Assembly (NCBI GenBank): GCA_002336915.1
Contig: DDET01000001.1
Coordinates: 1 to 35,028, forward strand
From: Bacteroidetes bacterium UBA1947
GTDB lineage: Bacteria; Bacteroidota; Bacteroidia; Chitinophagales; Chitinophagaceae
Direction: 5' to 3'
Length of the DNA stretch: 35,028 nt
Shown: positions 23,244 through 32,295 of the stretch, piece after piece
Layout of the letters: the number at the start of each line of letters is the position of its first letter
Position numbering within the stretch: the stretch's first letter is position 1
Made by a program: the position numbers and the translations under genes
Notes under the pieces: model-generated
What the model was told of the DNA's origin: nothing
What the model saw: only the letters and a program-made list of their open reading frames with translations
Databases searched by the model: none

Positions 23244-25136
23244 ATGGCTCCTGCTGACATATTACTGCAATATTGGGCTTATGATTCATTTCGTCCTTTA
23301 CAGGAGGAAATAATTACCAGCATTTTACAAAACAAGGATACGATGGCCCTGCTGCCAACAGGAGCGGGCAAATCGGTATGCTACCAGGTACCTGCGCTGG
23401 CAAGGGATGGCTTTACATTAGTCATATCACCATTAATAGCACTGATGCAGGACCAGGTAGCGAGGCTAAAGCAACACGATATCATGGCAGCCTGTATACA
23501 CGCAGGCATGAACTACCACGAGGTGAAGGTATGCATAGAAAATATGCTATATGGCCCTTATAAACTGCTTTATGTGTCGCCTGAACGATTGCAGACCGAG
23601 CTGTTTAAAGAATACCTGCCGTCATTCAACCTGAATCTCATAGCTGTAGATGAGGCTCACTGCATATCGCAATGGGGACAGGATTTCAGGCCCGACTACC
23701 TGAAAATTGCGGAGCTACGCAACATTTTCCCCGATGTACCTTTTTTGGCACTTACTGCATCCGCAACTGACCAAGTGCAGAAGGACATTGCAAACAGCCT
23801 CCAACTGAAAAACCCCGCTATTTTCCGCCAAAGCGTAGAGCGCAGCAACCTCTTTTACGAGGTAAAGTATAGCGAGAACAAGGCTAAGGATGTACGCGAT
23901 AACCTGCCTGGAATTGGCAGCAATATCATCTATTGCCGTAGCCGGAAGCAGACTGAAATGCTGGCAAGGCAATTACAGCAAAACGGCATTACAGCAACAA
24001 GTTACCATGCGGGTATGCTCAAAGACAAGCGTGAAGCGGCACAAATAGCCTGGATGCAGAATGAAGTGCGGACGATAGCGGCCACTACTGCATTTGGTAT
24101 GGGAATTGACAAGGCCGATGTGCGAATGGTGCTGCATTATGATTCGCCAGAGCATCTCGAGGCATACTACCAGGAGGCAGGACGCGCAGGACGGGATGGC
24201 AAACCTTCGAAAGCATTATTGCTTTATAATGCCGCCGATATCAACCGGCTCAGGGAGAGCGTTGCCATACAGTTCCCGGCAGAGGCATACCTGCGGCAGG
24301 TATACCAGTCGGTAAATGAATACCTGCAGATACCCATTAGTGCACAGCCAGACCGATATTTTTCTTTCGATCTTGCTGATTTTTGTAAAAGGTTCGAACT
24401 GGAGATTTCACCGGCCTCTTATGCATTAAGGCTATTGGCACAGGAAGGTTTGTGGACCATAAGCGAGGCAGTGTTTCACCCGGCGAGCATACAGTTCATA
24501 ACCGACAGGCATACCCTGGACCAGGTAGCTGCTACATACCCAGACCTTGGATATGTGACCACTGGCTTGCTTCGCCTGTATGGCACTATCTTCCACTACC
24601 CCACTACAGTCCGGATTTCGGCACTGGCATACCAGTTGAAATTAGACAAAGTGCTGCTTGAACAAATATTGCAAACACTGCACAAAATGGAGGTGCTGGA
24701 GTACAATAAACCTAGCGAAGGGCCACAATTATACTTTCATCATTTCAGGGTTGATAGCAGGCATTTAATTATTGACATGCAACGCATTGCTATTTTACGA
24801 AAGCAGCACGAAGCAAGAACAGATGCAATGATATATTTCCTCCAAAACGACAGGATATGCAGAGAAAGGATACTCAAGAACTATTTTGGAGAAGATAAAA
24901 AAGAAGACTGCGGACACTGCGATGTGTGTGCTGCTAATAAAATAAAGACGGCAAGTGATACAAAAAAGCTTTACAACGAGCTGCCCGGTATAATAAAGAG
25001 CAGCGGAACAATAGCGCTGGAACGCCTTGTGAAAGGCTTCCCGGCCAGTATGCGTGGAGAAGTGATTACGGTCCTCCGCAAACTGGCTGATGAGGGAATC
25101 GTGATAATAGAAAATAATACCGTTTCCAGCATATAG
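23244..25136 (+). CDS. recQ: RecQ-family ATP-dependent DNA helicase (short form)
   Basis: The product is 630 residues. The helicase core shows motif 0 (FRPLQEEII, residues 16-24), Walker A (LPTGAGKS, 37-44), Walker B DEAH at 136-139 followed by the RecQ aromatic loop CISQWGQDFRPDY, LALTASATDQV, and motifs V-VI (TTAFGMGIDKADVRMVLHYDSPEHLEAYYQEAGRAGRDG). The RecQ-specific zinc site has four cysteines, C539, C556, C559 and C562 (CRERILKNYFG, then CGHCDVC). Only about 70 residues follow, and I see no HRDC domain, so this is a short RecQ. It unwinds forked and recombination intermediates 3' to 5'. Bacteroidota often have a second, longer RecQ elsewhere. It lies 6 bp after an unknown gene in an apparent two-gene operon. 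Confidence 0.94.
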   Translation: MAPADILLQYWAYDSFRPLQEEIITSILQNKDTMALLPTGAGKSVCYQVPALARDGFTLVISPLIALMQDQVARLKQHDIMAACIHAGMNYHEVKVCIENMLYGPYKLLYVSPERLQTELFKEYLPSFNLNLIAVDEAHCISQWGQDFRPDYLKIAELRNIFPDVPFLALTASATDQVQKDIANSLQLKNPAIFRQSVERSNLFYEVKYSENKAKDVRDNLPGIGSNIIYCRSRKQTEMLARQLQQNGITATSYHAGMLKDKREAAQIAWMQNEVRTIAATTAFGMGIDKADVRMVLHYDSPEHLEAYYQEAGRAGRDGKPSKALLLYNAADINRLRESVAIQFPAEAYLRQVYQSVNEYLQIPISAQPDRYFSFDLADFCKRFELEISPASYALRLLAQEGLWTISEAVFHPASIQFITDRHTLDQVAATYPDLGYVTTGLLRLYGTIFHYPTTVRISALAYQLKLDKVLLEQILQTLHKMEVLEYNKPSEGPQLYFHHFRVDSRHLIIDMQRIAILRKQHEARTDAMIYFLQNDRICRERILKNYFGEDKKEDCGHCDVCAANKIKTASDTKKLYNELPGIIKSSGTIALERLVKGFPASMRGEVITVLRKLADEGIVIIENNTVSSI

Positions 25137-25201
25137 CAGACGGTACGGACCAACCACAAGCACTTGATCTTACCTAAACAATAAAACTATACATAAGCAT
25201 T

Positions 25202-25233
25202 TTTGAATATTGAGCCACTACAAGCTACTTTTG
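25202..25233 (+). promoter_or_regulatory. Bacteroidota-type promoter of the Gfo/Idh/MocA gene
   Basis: TTTG (25202-25205), a 20-bp spacer, and TACTTTTG (25226-25233) match the primary-sigma consensus of this phylum (TTTG about 19-21 nt before TAnnTTTG) exactly. Transcription would begin near 25240, giving a leader of only about ten bases before the TTG start at 25251. Confidence 0.7.
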
Positions 25234-25250
25234 GCTATTAAATTTCAGTT

Positions 25251-26267
25251 TTGACTTTAACACCGGTACGTTTCACAATAGTTGGTTTTGGTAACATCGG
25301 CCGTCGCCATGCAGAGCATATCATGCACAACCCCGAGGCAAAGCTACTGGCTGTTTGCGATGTAAATGCTATGGTACAGGCGAAAGTACCGGAAGGTGTA
25401 GCCTTTTATAACAGTATTGATGAGATGCTGCAAAAAGAGACCGCTGATGTCTTATGCGTCTGCACTCCAAATTACCTGCACGAGCCACACACCCTTGCGG
25501 GGCTAAAGGCCGGGCTGCACACCGTTGTGGAAAAGCCAATGGCCCTAAGCGTAACGGAGTGCGACAACATGATAGCTGCCGCCAATGAAACGGGCAAAAC
25601 CATATTTGCGGTAAAACAAAACCGTTACAACCCCCCTGTACAAGCTGTAAAGAAACTCCTCGCCAATAATGAACTTGGAGACATATTCATGATACAGGTG
25701 AACTGCTTCTGGAACCGGGGTGATGCTTACTACGCCGAAGGCAACTGGCGGGGCACAAAAGAAAAGGACGGGGGCTGTCTCTTCACACAGTTCAGCCATT
25801 TTGTGGACATACTGTATTACCTAAATGGCACAATAGTCGAGGCGGAAGGCTGGCTGCACAATTACGCACACCAGCATAATACAGAGCTTGAGGATACCGG
25901 CAGTTTTGTAATGAAAGCAGCAAATGGCGCCATTATCAATTTCAATTTTACTACCTGCGCTTACGAACGCAATATGGAAGGCTCGATAAGCATATTTGCA
26001 GAGAAGGGGACTGTAAAAATAGGCGGCCAATACCTGAACACCATAGAGTACCAGCAACTACAAGCCGCTACCCTGCCCCACATAAATATTACCGCCAAGG
26101 CCAATGACTATGGCCTGTACCAGGGCTCTATGAGCAATCACGATAAAGTAATACAAAACGTAGTGGACGTACTACGCAACAGACAGCCTATAATGACAAC
26201 CGCCGGGGAAGGCCGCGAGGTGGTACGGATCATAGAACAGATGTACAAGGACGCAGTGAAAATATAG
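25251..26267 (+). CDS. Gfo/Idh/MocA family sugar dehydrogenase (WbpB/WlbA-like)
   Basis: The product is 338 residues from a TTG start at 25251. An in-frame stop at 25239 excludes longer forms, and the NAD-binding motif begins at once (FTIVGFGNIGRRHAEHI). The signature lysine lies in HTVVEKPMALSVTECD. The C-terminal substrate domain includes FAVKQNRYNPPVQAVKKLLANNELGDI, WRGTKEKDGGCLFTQFSHFVDILYYLNG and SISIFAEKGTVKIGGQYLNTIEY. This combination resembles the UDP-N-acetylglucosaminuronate 3-dehydrogenases found in surface polysaccharide clusters (from memory of the family; the exact substrate is inference). No other sugar-nucleotide or glycosyltransferase gene is adjacent, so it is isolated from its usual pathway. 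Promoter elements upstream are near-ideal. Confidence 0.87.
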   Translation: MTLTPVRFTIVGFGNIGRRHAEHIMHNPEAKLLAVCDVNAMVQAKVPEGVAFYNSIDEMLQKETADVLCVCTPNYLHEPHTLAGLKAGLHTVVEKPMALSVTECDNMIAAANETGKTIFAVKQNRYNPPVQAVKKLLANNELGDIFMIQVNCFWNRGDAYYAEGNWRGTKEKDGGCLFTQFSHFVDILYYLNGTIVEAEGWLHNYAHQHNTELEDTGSFVMKAANGAIINFNFTTCAYERNMEGSISIFAEKGTVKIGGQYLNTIEYQQLQAATLPHINITAKANDYGLYQGSMSNHDKVIQNVVDVLRNRQPIMTTAGEGREVVRIIEQMYKDAVKI

Positions 26268-26269
26268 AA

Positions 26270-26377
26270 AACAAAGGCCACCCGCAACCCGCCGAAGTGC
26301 ATGCTTATACCCTTGAAGCCACATTCACTGACGGCACAGCCAAACAAATTAACGGTAGTATTTCTTTATTAAGATAA
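26270..26377 (+). pseudogene. Orphan C-terminal fragment of a CHU_C (gliding-associated) sorting domain
   Basis: Read in the frame starting at 26270 (AAC), the 35 codons before TAA give PQPAEVHAYTLEATF, then TDGTAKQINGSISLLR. This aligns closely with the tail of the intact protein at 26450-29242 (TPAGSDVYAYVIDVTF, then ADGSNLKKHGNVSLLR) and with the general end of type B T9SS sorting domains. It begins 2 bp after the dehydrogenase stop and has no start, no signal and no upstream domain in frame. It therefore looks like the remains of a deleted or truncated adhesin gene next to its complete relative. Confidence 0.7.
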
Positions 26378-26449
26378 AATAGCAAAATTTATCATTTTAA
26401 TAAAATATTTATTAGTTTTAGGAACTGTTTACCATCTTACACACATGAC

Positions 26450-29242
26450 ATGAAGTACCTGTACCTCTTCTTGTGCCTCTTGCTTACCCCCTGGGCAGTT
26501 TCAGCACAAAACAAGGTCCACAACCCTGGATTTGACGCCATGGTCAGTTGTCCGTTCAGCTATAGCGAGCTCAATTACTATCGTTGCGTGGATTGGCAGC
26601 GTTCCACAACAGGGACTACCGACTATTTTAATAGCTGCAATGTAGTAGACGTAGGGATCCCCGGCAATTTTGTAGGCTCACAAGCCGCTTTTAACGGAAA
26701 CGCCTACGCAGGCGGCTATATGTATGCATCTGCGAACTACCGCGAATACATGCAGGGCAAGCTGGATTGGCTAAGCCAGGGTGGCTTTTACAGGGTAACT
26801 ATACACGTGTCAAGAGCGGAAAACGAGCGGTATGCATGCGATGGGTTCGGCGTATTCTTTCACCAGTATGGCTATGGCGACACCAATATTTCCACACAAA
26901 TAAATGTATTGCCGCAAATAGACTATTCCCCCTATGGCATCATTACCGACACCACTAACTGGGTTACGTTAAAAGATTCATTTTATGCGGACTCAGCATA
27001 CAGGTTCCTTGTCATCGGCAACTTTCACACCAACTCGCAAACCAATGTAGTGTCAGTGAACCCAAATAACGCAGGATTAAATGCCTACTACTATTTCGAT
27101 GATGTACATGTAGAACTGATTCCATCCTTCCTTACCGCGGTCTTGCACCAAACCAATGTAACATGTTACGGTGCAAACAATGGTGTGTTATCTGCCAGTC
27201 CGCATGGTGGTGTGCCACCGTATACTTATTTGTGGGTACCGGGCAATTATAACACAAGCACAGTCTCCAACCTCCCGGCAGGCACTTATACGTTATACAT
27301 GACAGATGCCATTAATGACACCTTCAAGCATATATTTCATGTTACTGAACCGGGTCAGATAATCATAAATCCCTGGCAGCGCAACATAAGCTGTAATAGC
27401 GCGACAGGCAGTGCTGCTGTTACCGTAACGGGCGGCTACCCACCTTATACCTACTTGTGGCAACCTACGAACAGCACCAATGATACCATCACCAACCTGG
27501 CAGCCGGCAACTATACCTGTAATGTTTATGATTCACACGGCTGCCATACTACTCATGTATTCAATATCCTGAACGCCGCTAACCTTGCGGGAACCATTGT
27601 ACAAAACGGCGTACAATGTGCCAATACAGGGACACTTACCATGAATGTGACGGGCGGTTCGCAGCCTTACCATTTCTTCTGGTCCAACGGGGATACTACG
27701 GCTACCATCGGCAATCTTGTGGCGGGCAGCTATACCTGCACCGTTTATGATAATGACAGTTGTTCTGTAATACAAACCATTACTATTACCCCACCCTCAC
27801 CAATTATTATTACAGGCAGCCAGCATAATATTGCATGCGCGTACAGCACAGGCTCCGCAACAGTTTCAGTAACGGGGGGTACAGCCCCTTATACCTATTC
27901 ATGGGCGCCTATCGGCGGTAATGGCCCTACGGCAAACAACCTGCCGCTGGGCACATACGTATGTACTGTAACCGATGCAGTGGGCTGTACCGAAACGCAA
28001 CCGTTCGCAATCACCGTCCCGGCACCTTTTACAGCGAGTTCCACGCAGATCAACCTGAATTGTAATCATCTCACAGGTACTGCAACAGCCTTGCACGCGG
28101 GCGGGACAGGACCTTACCGTTATTCCTGGTCTACCGGAGATACAACACAATCTATCACCGGGCTGAACCCGGGAAGCTATACTTGCACCCTGCTCGACAA
28201 TGATAGCTGCGTTGCTACAGTTACGGTAAACATCATACAGGTGACACCGCTGTCGGTAAGCACCACACATACCGATATACTCTGTTTTGGACACCATGAT
28301 GCTACTGCTTCGGCTACAGTTACAGGCGGAACAGCACCCTACTCGTATTCATGGTCTCCGGGCAGCATAACCGGGCCTACAGCAACAGGCTTATCCGCCA
28401 CGACATATACTTGTACCGTAACTGATGCAGATACATGTACTGCCACATCAACATTTACCGTACTCGATCTGTCGCTGCCTATGAATTACTCTTTATCTGA
28501 TTCTACTATCGATTGCAAGTCTGCAATGGTGAAAGCGACCCATGTAAGCGGAGACACTATCGTACGGATGACATGGTTATTCAATGGTGATGGTACAGAT
28601 ACCTCCGACGACAACCCTGCTATACACAGTTTCAGCGCGAACGAGCCAAACCCTGTGCAGGCAGTACTCATCAACCAGATAGGCTGTCACGACACACTCA
28701 ACTACGTAGTGAACCTCCATTACTGGACGATCGCAGACTTCTCGTTCAACCCCATTGTGCCTAAACAAAACAAACCCGTCTACTTTACAGATCGTTCGCA
28801 AGGTGGCATCGTATCTTATAGCTGGGACTTTGGCGATAGTACCTACAGCACAGATAAAGATCCCGAGAAACAATACGAGGTAGGAGGCACGTATACGGTA
28901 TGCCTTACCGTTACAGATACAATAGGCTGCAGCTCACGAGCGTGCAAAGGACTAGTGGCCGATGTTTTGAAAATAGTGGACGTTCCTTCCGCATTCACAC
29001 CAAACGGTGACGGATTTAATGACGTCTTGTATATGCGTGGGTTTGGCGTAAAAACAGTCGTTATGCGAATATATAATCGTTACGGCAATGAGGTGTTTGA
29101 AACGGACAGCATGTCAAAAGGCTGGGACGGCACCGTCAATGGCACGCCCGCCGGATCAGACGTTTATGCCTACGTTATAGATGTGACTTTTGCAGATGGC
29201 AGCAATTTGAAAAAACACGGGAACGTCAGTTTGCTTAGGTAG
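26450..29242 (+). CDS. Large surface adhesin-like protein with SprB repeats, PKD and T9SS type B (CHU_C) domain
   Basis: The product is 930 residues. The signal peptide is MKYLYLFLCLLLTPWAVSAQ. Residues about 21-225 form an N-terminal beta-sandwich (NKVHNPGFDAMVSCPFSYSE to YYYFDDVHVELIP). Six SprB-type repeats of about 70-76 residues span about 233-672; each has a paired cysteine and the pattern GG.PPYTY.W followed by L.AG.YTC.V.D. A PKD domain occupies about 762-835 (YFTDRSQGGIVSYSWDFGDSTYS). The C-terminal CHU_C domain (about 844-930) begins VPSAFTPNGDGFNDVLYM and ends GNVSLLR. Such proteins are exported by Sec then T9SS and anchored at the cell surface; SprB-like ones mediate gliding or attachment. 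No gliding machinery genes are nearby. A decayed copy of its tail lies just upstream. Confidence 0.92.
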   Translation: MKYLYLFLCLLLTPWAVSAQNKVHNPGFDAMVSCPFSYSELNYYRCVDWQRSTTGTTDYFNSCNVVDVGIPGNFVGSQAAFNGNAYAGGYMYASANYREYMQGKLDWLSQGGFYRVTIHVSRAENERYACDGFGVFFHQYGYGDTNISTQINVLPQIDYSPYGIITDTTNWVTLKDSFYADSAYRFLVIGNFHTNSQTNVVSVNPNNAGLNAYYYFDDVHVELIPSFLTAVLHQTNVTCYGANNGVLSASPHGGVPPYTYLWVPGNYNTSTVSNLPAGTYTLYMTDAINDTFKHIFHVTEPGQIIINPWQRNISCNSATGSAAVTVTGGYPPYTYLWQPTNSTNDTITNLAAGNYTCNVYDSHGCHTTHVFNILNAANLAGTIVQNGVQCANTGTLTMNVTGGSQPYHFFWSNGDTTATIGNLVAGSYTCTVYDNDSCSVIQTITITPPSPIIITGSQHNIACAYSTGSATVSVTGGTAPYTYSWAPIGGNGPTANNLPLGTYVCTVTDAVGCTETQPFAITVPAPFTASSTQINLNCNHLTGTATALHAGGTGPYRYSWSTGDTTQSITGLNPGSYTCTLLDNDSCVATVTVNIIQVTPLSVSTTHTDILCFGHHDATASATVTGGTAPYSYSWSPGSITGPTATGLSATTYTCTVTDADTCTATSTFTVLDLSLPMNYSLSDSTIDCKSAMVKATHVSGDTIVRMTWLFNGDGTDTSDDNPAIHSFSANEPNPVQAVLINQIGCHDTLNYVVNLHYWTIADFSFNPIVPKQNKPVYFTDRSQGGIVSYSWDFGDSTYSTDKDPEKQYEVGGTYTVCLTVTDTIGCSSRACKGLVADVLKIVDVPSAFTPNGDGFNDVLYMRGFGVKTVVMRIYNRYGNEVFETDSMSKGWDGTVNGTPAGSDVYAYVIDVTFADGSNLKKHGNVSLLR
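27146..28465 (+). repeat. Six tandem SprB-type coding repeats
   Basis: Approximate residue limits within the 930-residue protein are 233-300, 302-378, 380-448, 450-523, 526-596 and 600-672. The DNA copies are diverged, but all keep the TGG(TG/C) codons for SW/LW and the TATACTTG/TATACCTG-like codons for YTC/YTL. Low DNA identity suggests old duplication, not recent expansion. Confidence 0.8.
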
Positions 29243-29404
29243 TTTGCCAAAAGCCAGCCTATGGACCTGCATTGACATTTAGGTAAAAAACAATATGTTA
29301 ATGGGGAAAAATAAAACTGATTTATTTGTTATCTATTACGAAAAAAATGTTTACTTTAACATCATATATTTATAATAATTTTTCACTCACCTATTTTTTT
29401 TGAA

Positions 29405-32059
29405 ATGGTAATTAAAAATACTTTCTCGTTAACGCGAATATTACCTCTGGTATTTGCGCTGAACATTGCGAATGTCGTGCATGCGCAGTGTCCTGCTATC
29501 TCATGTCCCGGGAATATTACACAGTCTAATGACCCGAATTCGTGCGGAGCTATCGTGAACTTTGTGGCACCTGTTGGTACCAACCCCTGCGGTGCTCAAA
29601 CATTCAACTATACCGGTAGTATGCAGAACTATACCGTGCCTGCCAATGTTACCACGCTAACGATTACAGCGAAAGGTGCGCAGGGAGGAAATGGTGGTGG
29701 TCTTGGCGCTATTATGACCGGAGATGTTACGGTGACGCCCGGCAACACACTTAAGATACTCGTTGGCGGCCAGGGCATGACCAACTACCAGTTTTGCGGC
29801 ACCTGGTTCGGTGCGGGCGGCGGTGGCGGTTCATTTGTTACTACCAGTACCAACACTCCCCTTATCATAGCCGGTGGCGGTGGTGGTAACATATGCGCGC
29901 CACTTGTTGGCATGGATGCTGTTACCGGCACTACCGGCCAAAATGGTAATAGCCCTGCATATCCTTCTAACATTGGCTATGGTGGTGTAGCCGGCAACGG
30001 TGCAACTGGCAATCTTCCACATGGTGGCAATGGCGGCGGCCTTCTTACAGATGGTGCCAACGGCTCTTGCGCCTCTCCCGGCCAGGCATTTGTTAACGGC
30101 GGTGCCGGCGGTGTAGCTTGCATTGGCCTTCCCGGTTCTGACGGTGGCTACGGCGGTGGCGGCGGTGGCGGTAATGCCGGCGGCGGCGGCGGCGGCGGCT
30201 ATTCAGGTGGTGGCGCTTCTTACCACTTCCCCGGCAATGGCGGCGGTGGTGGTTCATACAATTCAGGTACCAACCAGGTGAACAGTGTGGGTAATACCGG
30301 CAACGGACAGGTGATCATTGCCGGCGGCTCAGCTACTACTACTTTAATCGCAGGCCTTCCTCCCGGCTCTGTTTTCCCAATAGGTACTACTACCGAAACA
30401 TACCAATGTGCAGATGGCCTGGGAAATTTCGCAACATGCTCCTTTACTGTAACAGTTATTGATACTTCTCATCCACATATCACAGGCCCTGCTGACCAAA
30501 CAGCCTGCCTTAATGTAGTGAACGGCCTGGCACCGACAGTCACAAATGCATCTTGCCCCGTTATTACATATACACTCACCGGCGCTACCACTGGCAGTGG
30601 TGTTAATGATGCGAGCGGAACCTATTTCAATGCAGGTGCTACTACCGTTACTTATACTGTGACAAGTGCAAATGGCAACACCGATAGTTATTCTTTCAAT
30701 GTTTACGTAAGCGACGGTGCACCGCCGACGATCGTTATTTCTTCAAACTTATCAGGCGATTCGGCATGTAATGGTATACCTGTTGTGTTTACCAGTACCA
30801 TCACAAACGGTGGCCCCGGCCCTGTTTTCCAGTGGATAAAAAATAATGTAATAGTAGGCTCAGGACCAACATATACAGATGCAACACTGGCTACAAATGA
30901 CATAGTGTATTGCGTTCTTACAAGTAATGATCCCTGTGTGGCTATAACGGTTGATACAAGTAACAGCATCTCGATGACAGTAAACCCTGTTGTGGTACCT
31001 ACAGTCACCGTTACGCCTAACCCGGGCAACCCTGTTTGCCCCGGCACAGCTGTTTCATTTACAGCAACTGTAACTGACGCGGGCCCCAACCCCACTTACC
31101 AGTGGCATAAGAACAATGTGAACGTGGGCACTAACTCACCTACATTCATCATCGGTTCAGTAGTAACAGGCGATGTGTTTGATGTAACATTCACAAGTGA
31201 CGCGATATGCGCTATACCTGCTACACAGACAAGTACTCCGGTAACGATGTCAACCGACTATGACAGTCCCTTCCTCTCAGGTGTTGCCGGTCAAACAATT
31301 ACAAAGACCCCTTACCTGCTTTATGTACGGAATACGATCAGGGATGCGAACTGCGACCTGATAGCAACTATTGAACCTCAAGGCCTGAACCCTGTATATG
31401 GTGGTGCTAAAGTGAGCGTAACCCTGGACAATAACGTAATGACCTACAACGGCCAGCCATACCTGCAACGTCACTTTGATATAGAACCTGACAGCTTTGC
31501 AGCAACAGCTACTGCTATATGCACACTGTACGCATACCAAAGTGAGTTTGACGCTTACAACCTGGTAGCAGCGCAGTATGGCGTACCTCAAATGCCTTAC
31601 AACTATATATATGATGGCAGCATCAGGGTAACACAGTTCCACGGCACTGGTACCGCACCGGGCAATTACACAGGCAACAGCGAAGAGGTAGTTAACCCTG
31701 CGGTATATTGGGATACAGCACACAACTGGTGGCAAATATCGTTTGCAGTGAAAGGGTTCAGTGGTTTCTACATCCACACAAACCAATTCCCGCTGACCGT
31801 AGGTACTCATGCTAAAACCGATTTCTCTATAAATGCGTTCCCGAACCCGGTACAGGATAAGGTGACCATCCAGATAAACGGGAAGCGTGGAAACAACAGT
31901 ATGCTGAGCATTACCGACCTACTGGGCAAAGAGATAGTAACAGTGCCTGTAAATGATGATAAGGCCATAGCCGATATCAGTTCATTGGCGCAGGGAATGT
32001 ACCTTATAAAGTATACAGACGACGAAAGGTCGCAGACCATAAAAGTCACGAAGCAGTAA
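29405..32059 (+). CDS. Secreted protein with HYR domain, inserted glycine-rich domain and T9SS type A tail
   Basis: The product is 884 residues. The signal peptide is MVIKNTFSLTRILPLVFALNIANVVHAQ. Residues 29-62 (SCPGNITQSNDPNSCGAIVNF, then VAPVGTNPCG) are the first half of a HYR domain. Residues about 66-307 are a glycine-rich domain (YTVPANVTTLTITAKGAQGG, then many GGGG runs, ending GQVIIAGG). The HYR domain then resumes at 311-354 (LIAGLPPGSVFPIGTTTETY, then GNFATCSFTVTVID). A second HYR-like module (355-437) and two Ig-like repeats (about 440-530 and 531-618, FQWIKNNVIVG and YQWHKNNVNVG) follow. A beta-rich region (619-800) precedes a Por secretion tail (806-884, INAFPNPVQDKVTIQI to MYLIKYTDDERSQTIKVTKQ). 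It is probably a surface or released adhesin/enzyme-like protein; ligand unknown. A strong terminator follows. Confidence 0.9.
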   Translation: MVIKNTFSLTRILPLVFALNIANVVHAQCPAISCPGNITQSNDPNSCGAIVNFVAPVGTNPCGAQTFNYTGSMQNYTVPANVTTLTITAKGAQGGNGGGLGAIMTGDVTVTPGNTLKILVGGQGMTNYQFCGTWFGAGGGGGSFVTTSTNTPLIIAGGGGGNICAPLVGMDAVTGTTGQNGNSPAYPSNIGYGGVAGNGATGNLPHGGNGGGLLTDGANGSCASPGQAFVNGGAGGVACIGLPGSDGGYGGGGGGGNAGGGGGGGYSGGGASYHFPGNGGGGGSYNSGTNQVNSVGNTGNGQVIIAGGSATTTLIAGLPPGSVFPIGTTTETYQCADGLGNFATCSFTVTVIDTSHPHITGPADQTACLNVVNGLAPTVTNASCPVITYTLTGATTGSGVNDASGTYFNAGATTVTYTVTSANGNTDSYSFNVYVSDGAPPTIVISSNLSGDSACNGIPVVFTSTITNGGPGPVFQWIKNNVIVGSGPTYTDATLATNDIVYCVLTSNDPCVAITVDTSNSISMTVNPVVVPTVTVTPNPGNPVCPGTAVSFTATVTDAGPNPTYQWHKNNVNVGTNSPTFIIGSVVTGDVFDVTFTSDAICAIPATQTSTPVTMSTDYDSPFLSGVAGQTITKTPYLLYVRNTIRDANCDLIATIEPQGLNPVYGGAKVSVTLDNNVMTYNGQPYLQRHFDIEPDSFAATATAICTLYAYQSEFDAYNLVAAQYGVPQMPYNYIYDGSIRVTQFHGTGTAPGNYTGNSEEVVNPAVYWDTAHNWWQISFAVKGFSGFYIHTNQFPLTVGTHAKTDFSINAFPNPVQDKVTIQINGKRGNNSMLSITDLLGKEIVTVPVNDDKAIADISSLAQGMYLIKYTDDERSQTIKVTKQ

Positions 32060-32077
32060 CGACCTTCTAAACTTCAT

Positions 32078-32115
32078 AAAAAAAGAGTCCCGCAAAATTG
32101 CGGGACTCTTTTTTT
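32078..32115 (+). terminator. Strong intrinsic terminator
   Basis: A 16-bp perfect stem (AAAAAAAGAGTCCCGC paired with GCGGGACTCTTTTTTT) around a 6-nt loop lies 19 bp after the stop of the 884-residue protein. Its symmetrical A/T flanks allow termination on both strands. Confidence 0.92.
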
Positions 32116-32228
32116 GAATTATGGTCAGCCAATCAAATGCTTTTCGATGCAAGCCTCCTTACCGATAAACGGCTTTAAACACCGGCGCGTTCATACTTGT
32201 TCAGTGCCGCGACGAAGCGCAAAAAAAT

Positions 32229-32256
32229 AGCCCCGGATCTGTAAAGAACCGGAACC
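32229..32256 (-). terminator. Probable terminator of the cytochrome oxidase operon
   Basis: On the minus strand GGTTCCGG pairs with CCGGGGCT (with G-T pairs) around a 12-nt loop and is followed by A and T7. It lies 40 bp beyond the DUF420 stop, at the end of the minus-strand oxidase operon. Confidence 0.55.
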
Positions 32257-32295
32257 ATTTCGAAATTATCGATCACTCTAAAACGCTGCAATTAA

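Noticed and set aside
24388..24405. GGTTCGAACTGGAG resembles a tRNA T-arm
   Set aside because: It lies within recQ coding sequence, and no cloverleaf can be drawn around it.
27146..28465. Tandem repeats as a possible CRISPR array
   Set aside because: The repeats are about 210-230 bp, diverged and in frame, and encode SprB domains.
28880..28960. Possible LPxTG-like or lipobox anchoring in the large adhesin
   Set aside because: No such motif is present; the CHU_C domain at the C-terminus explains surface sorting.
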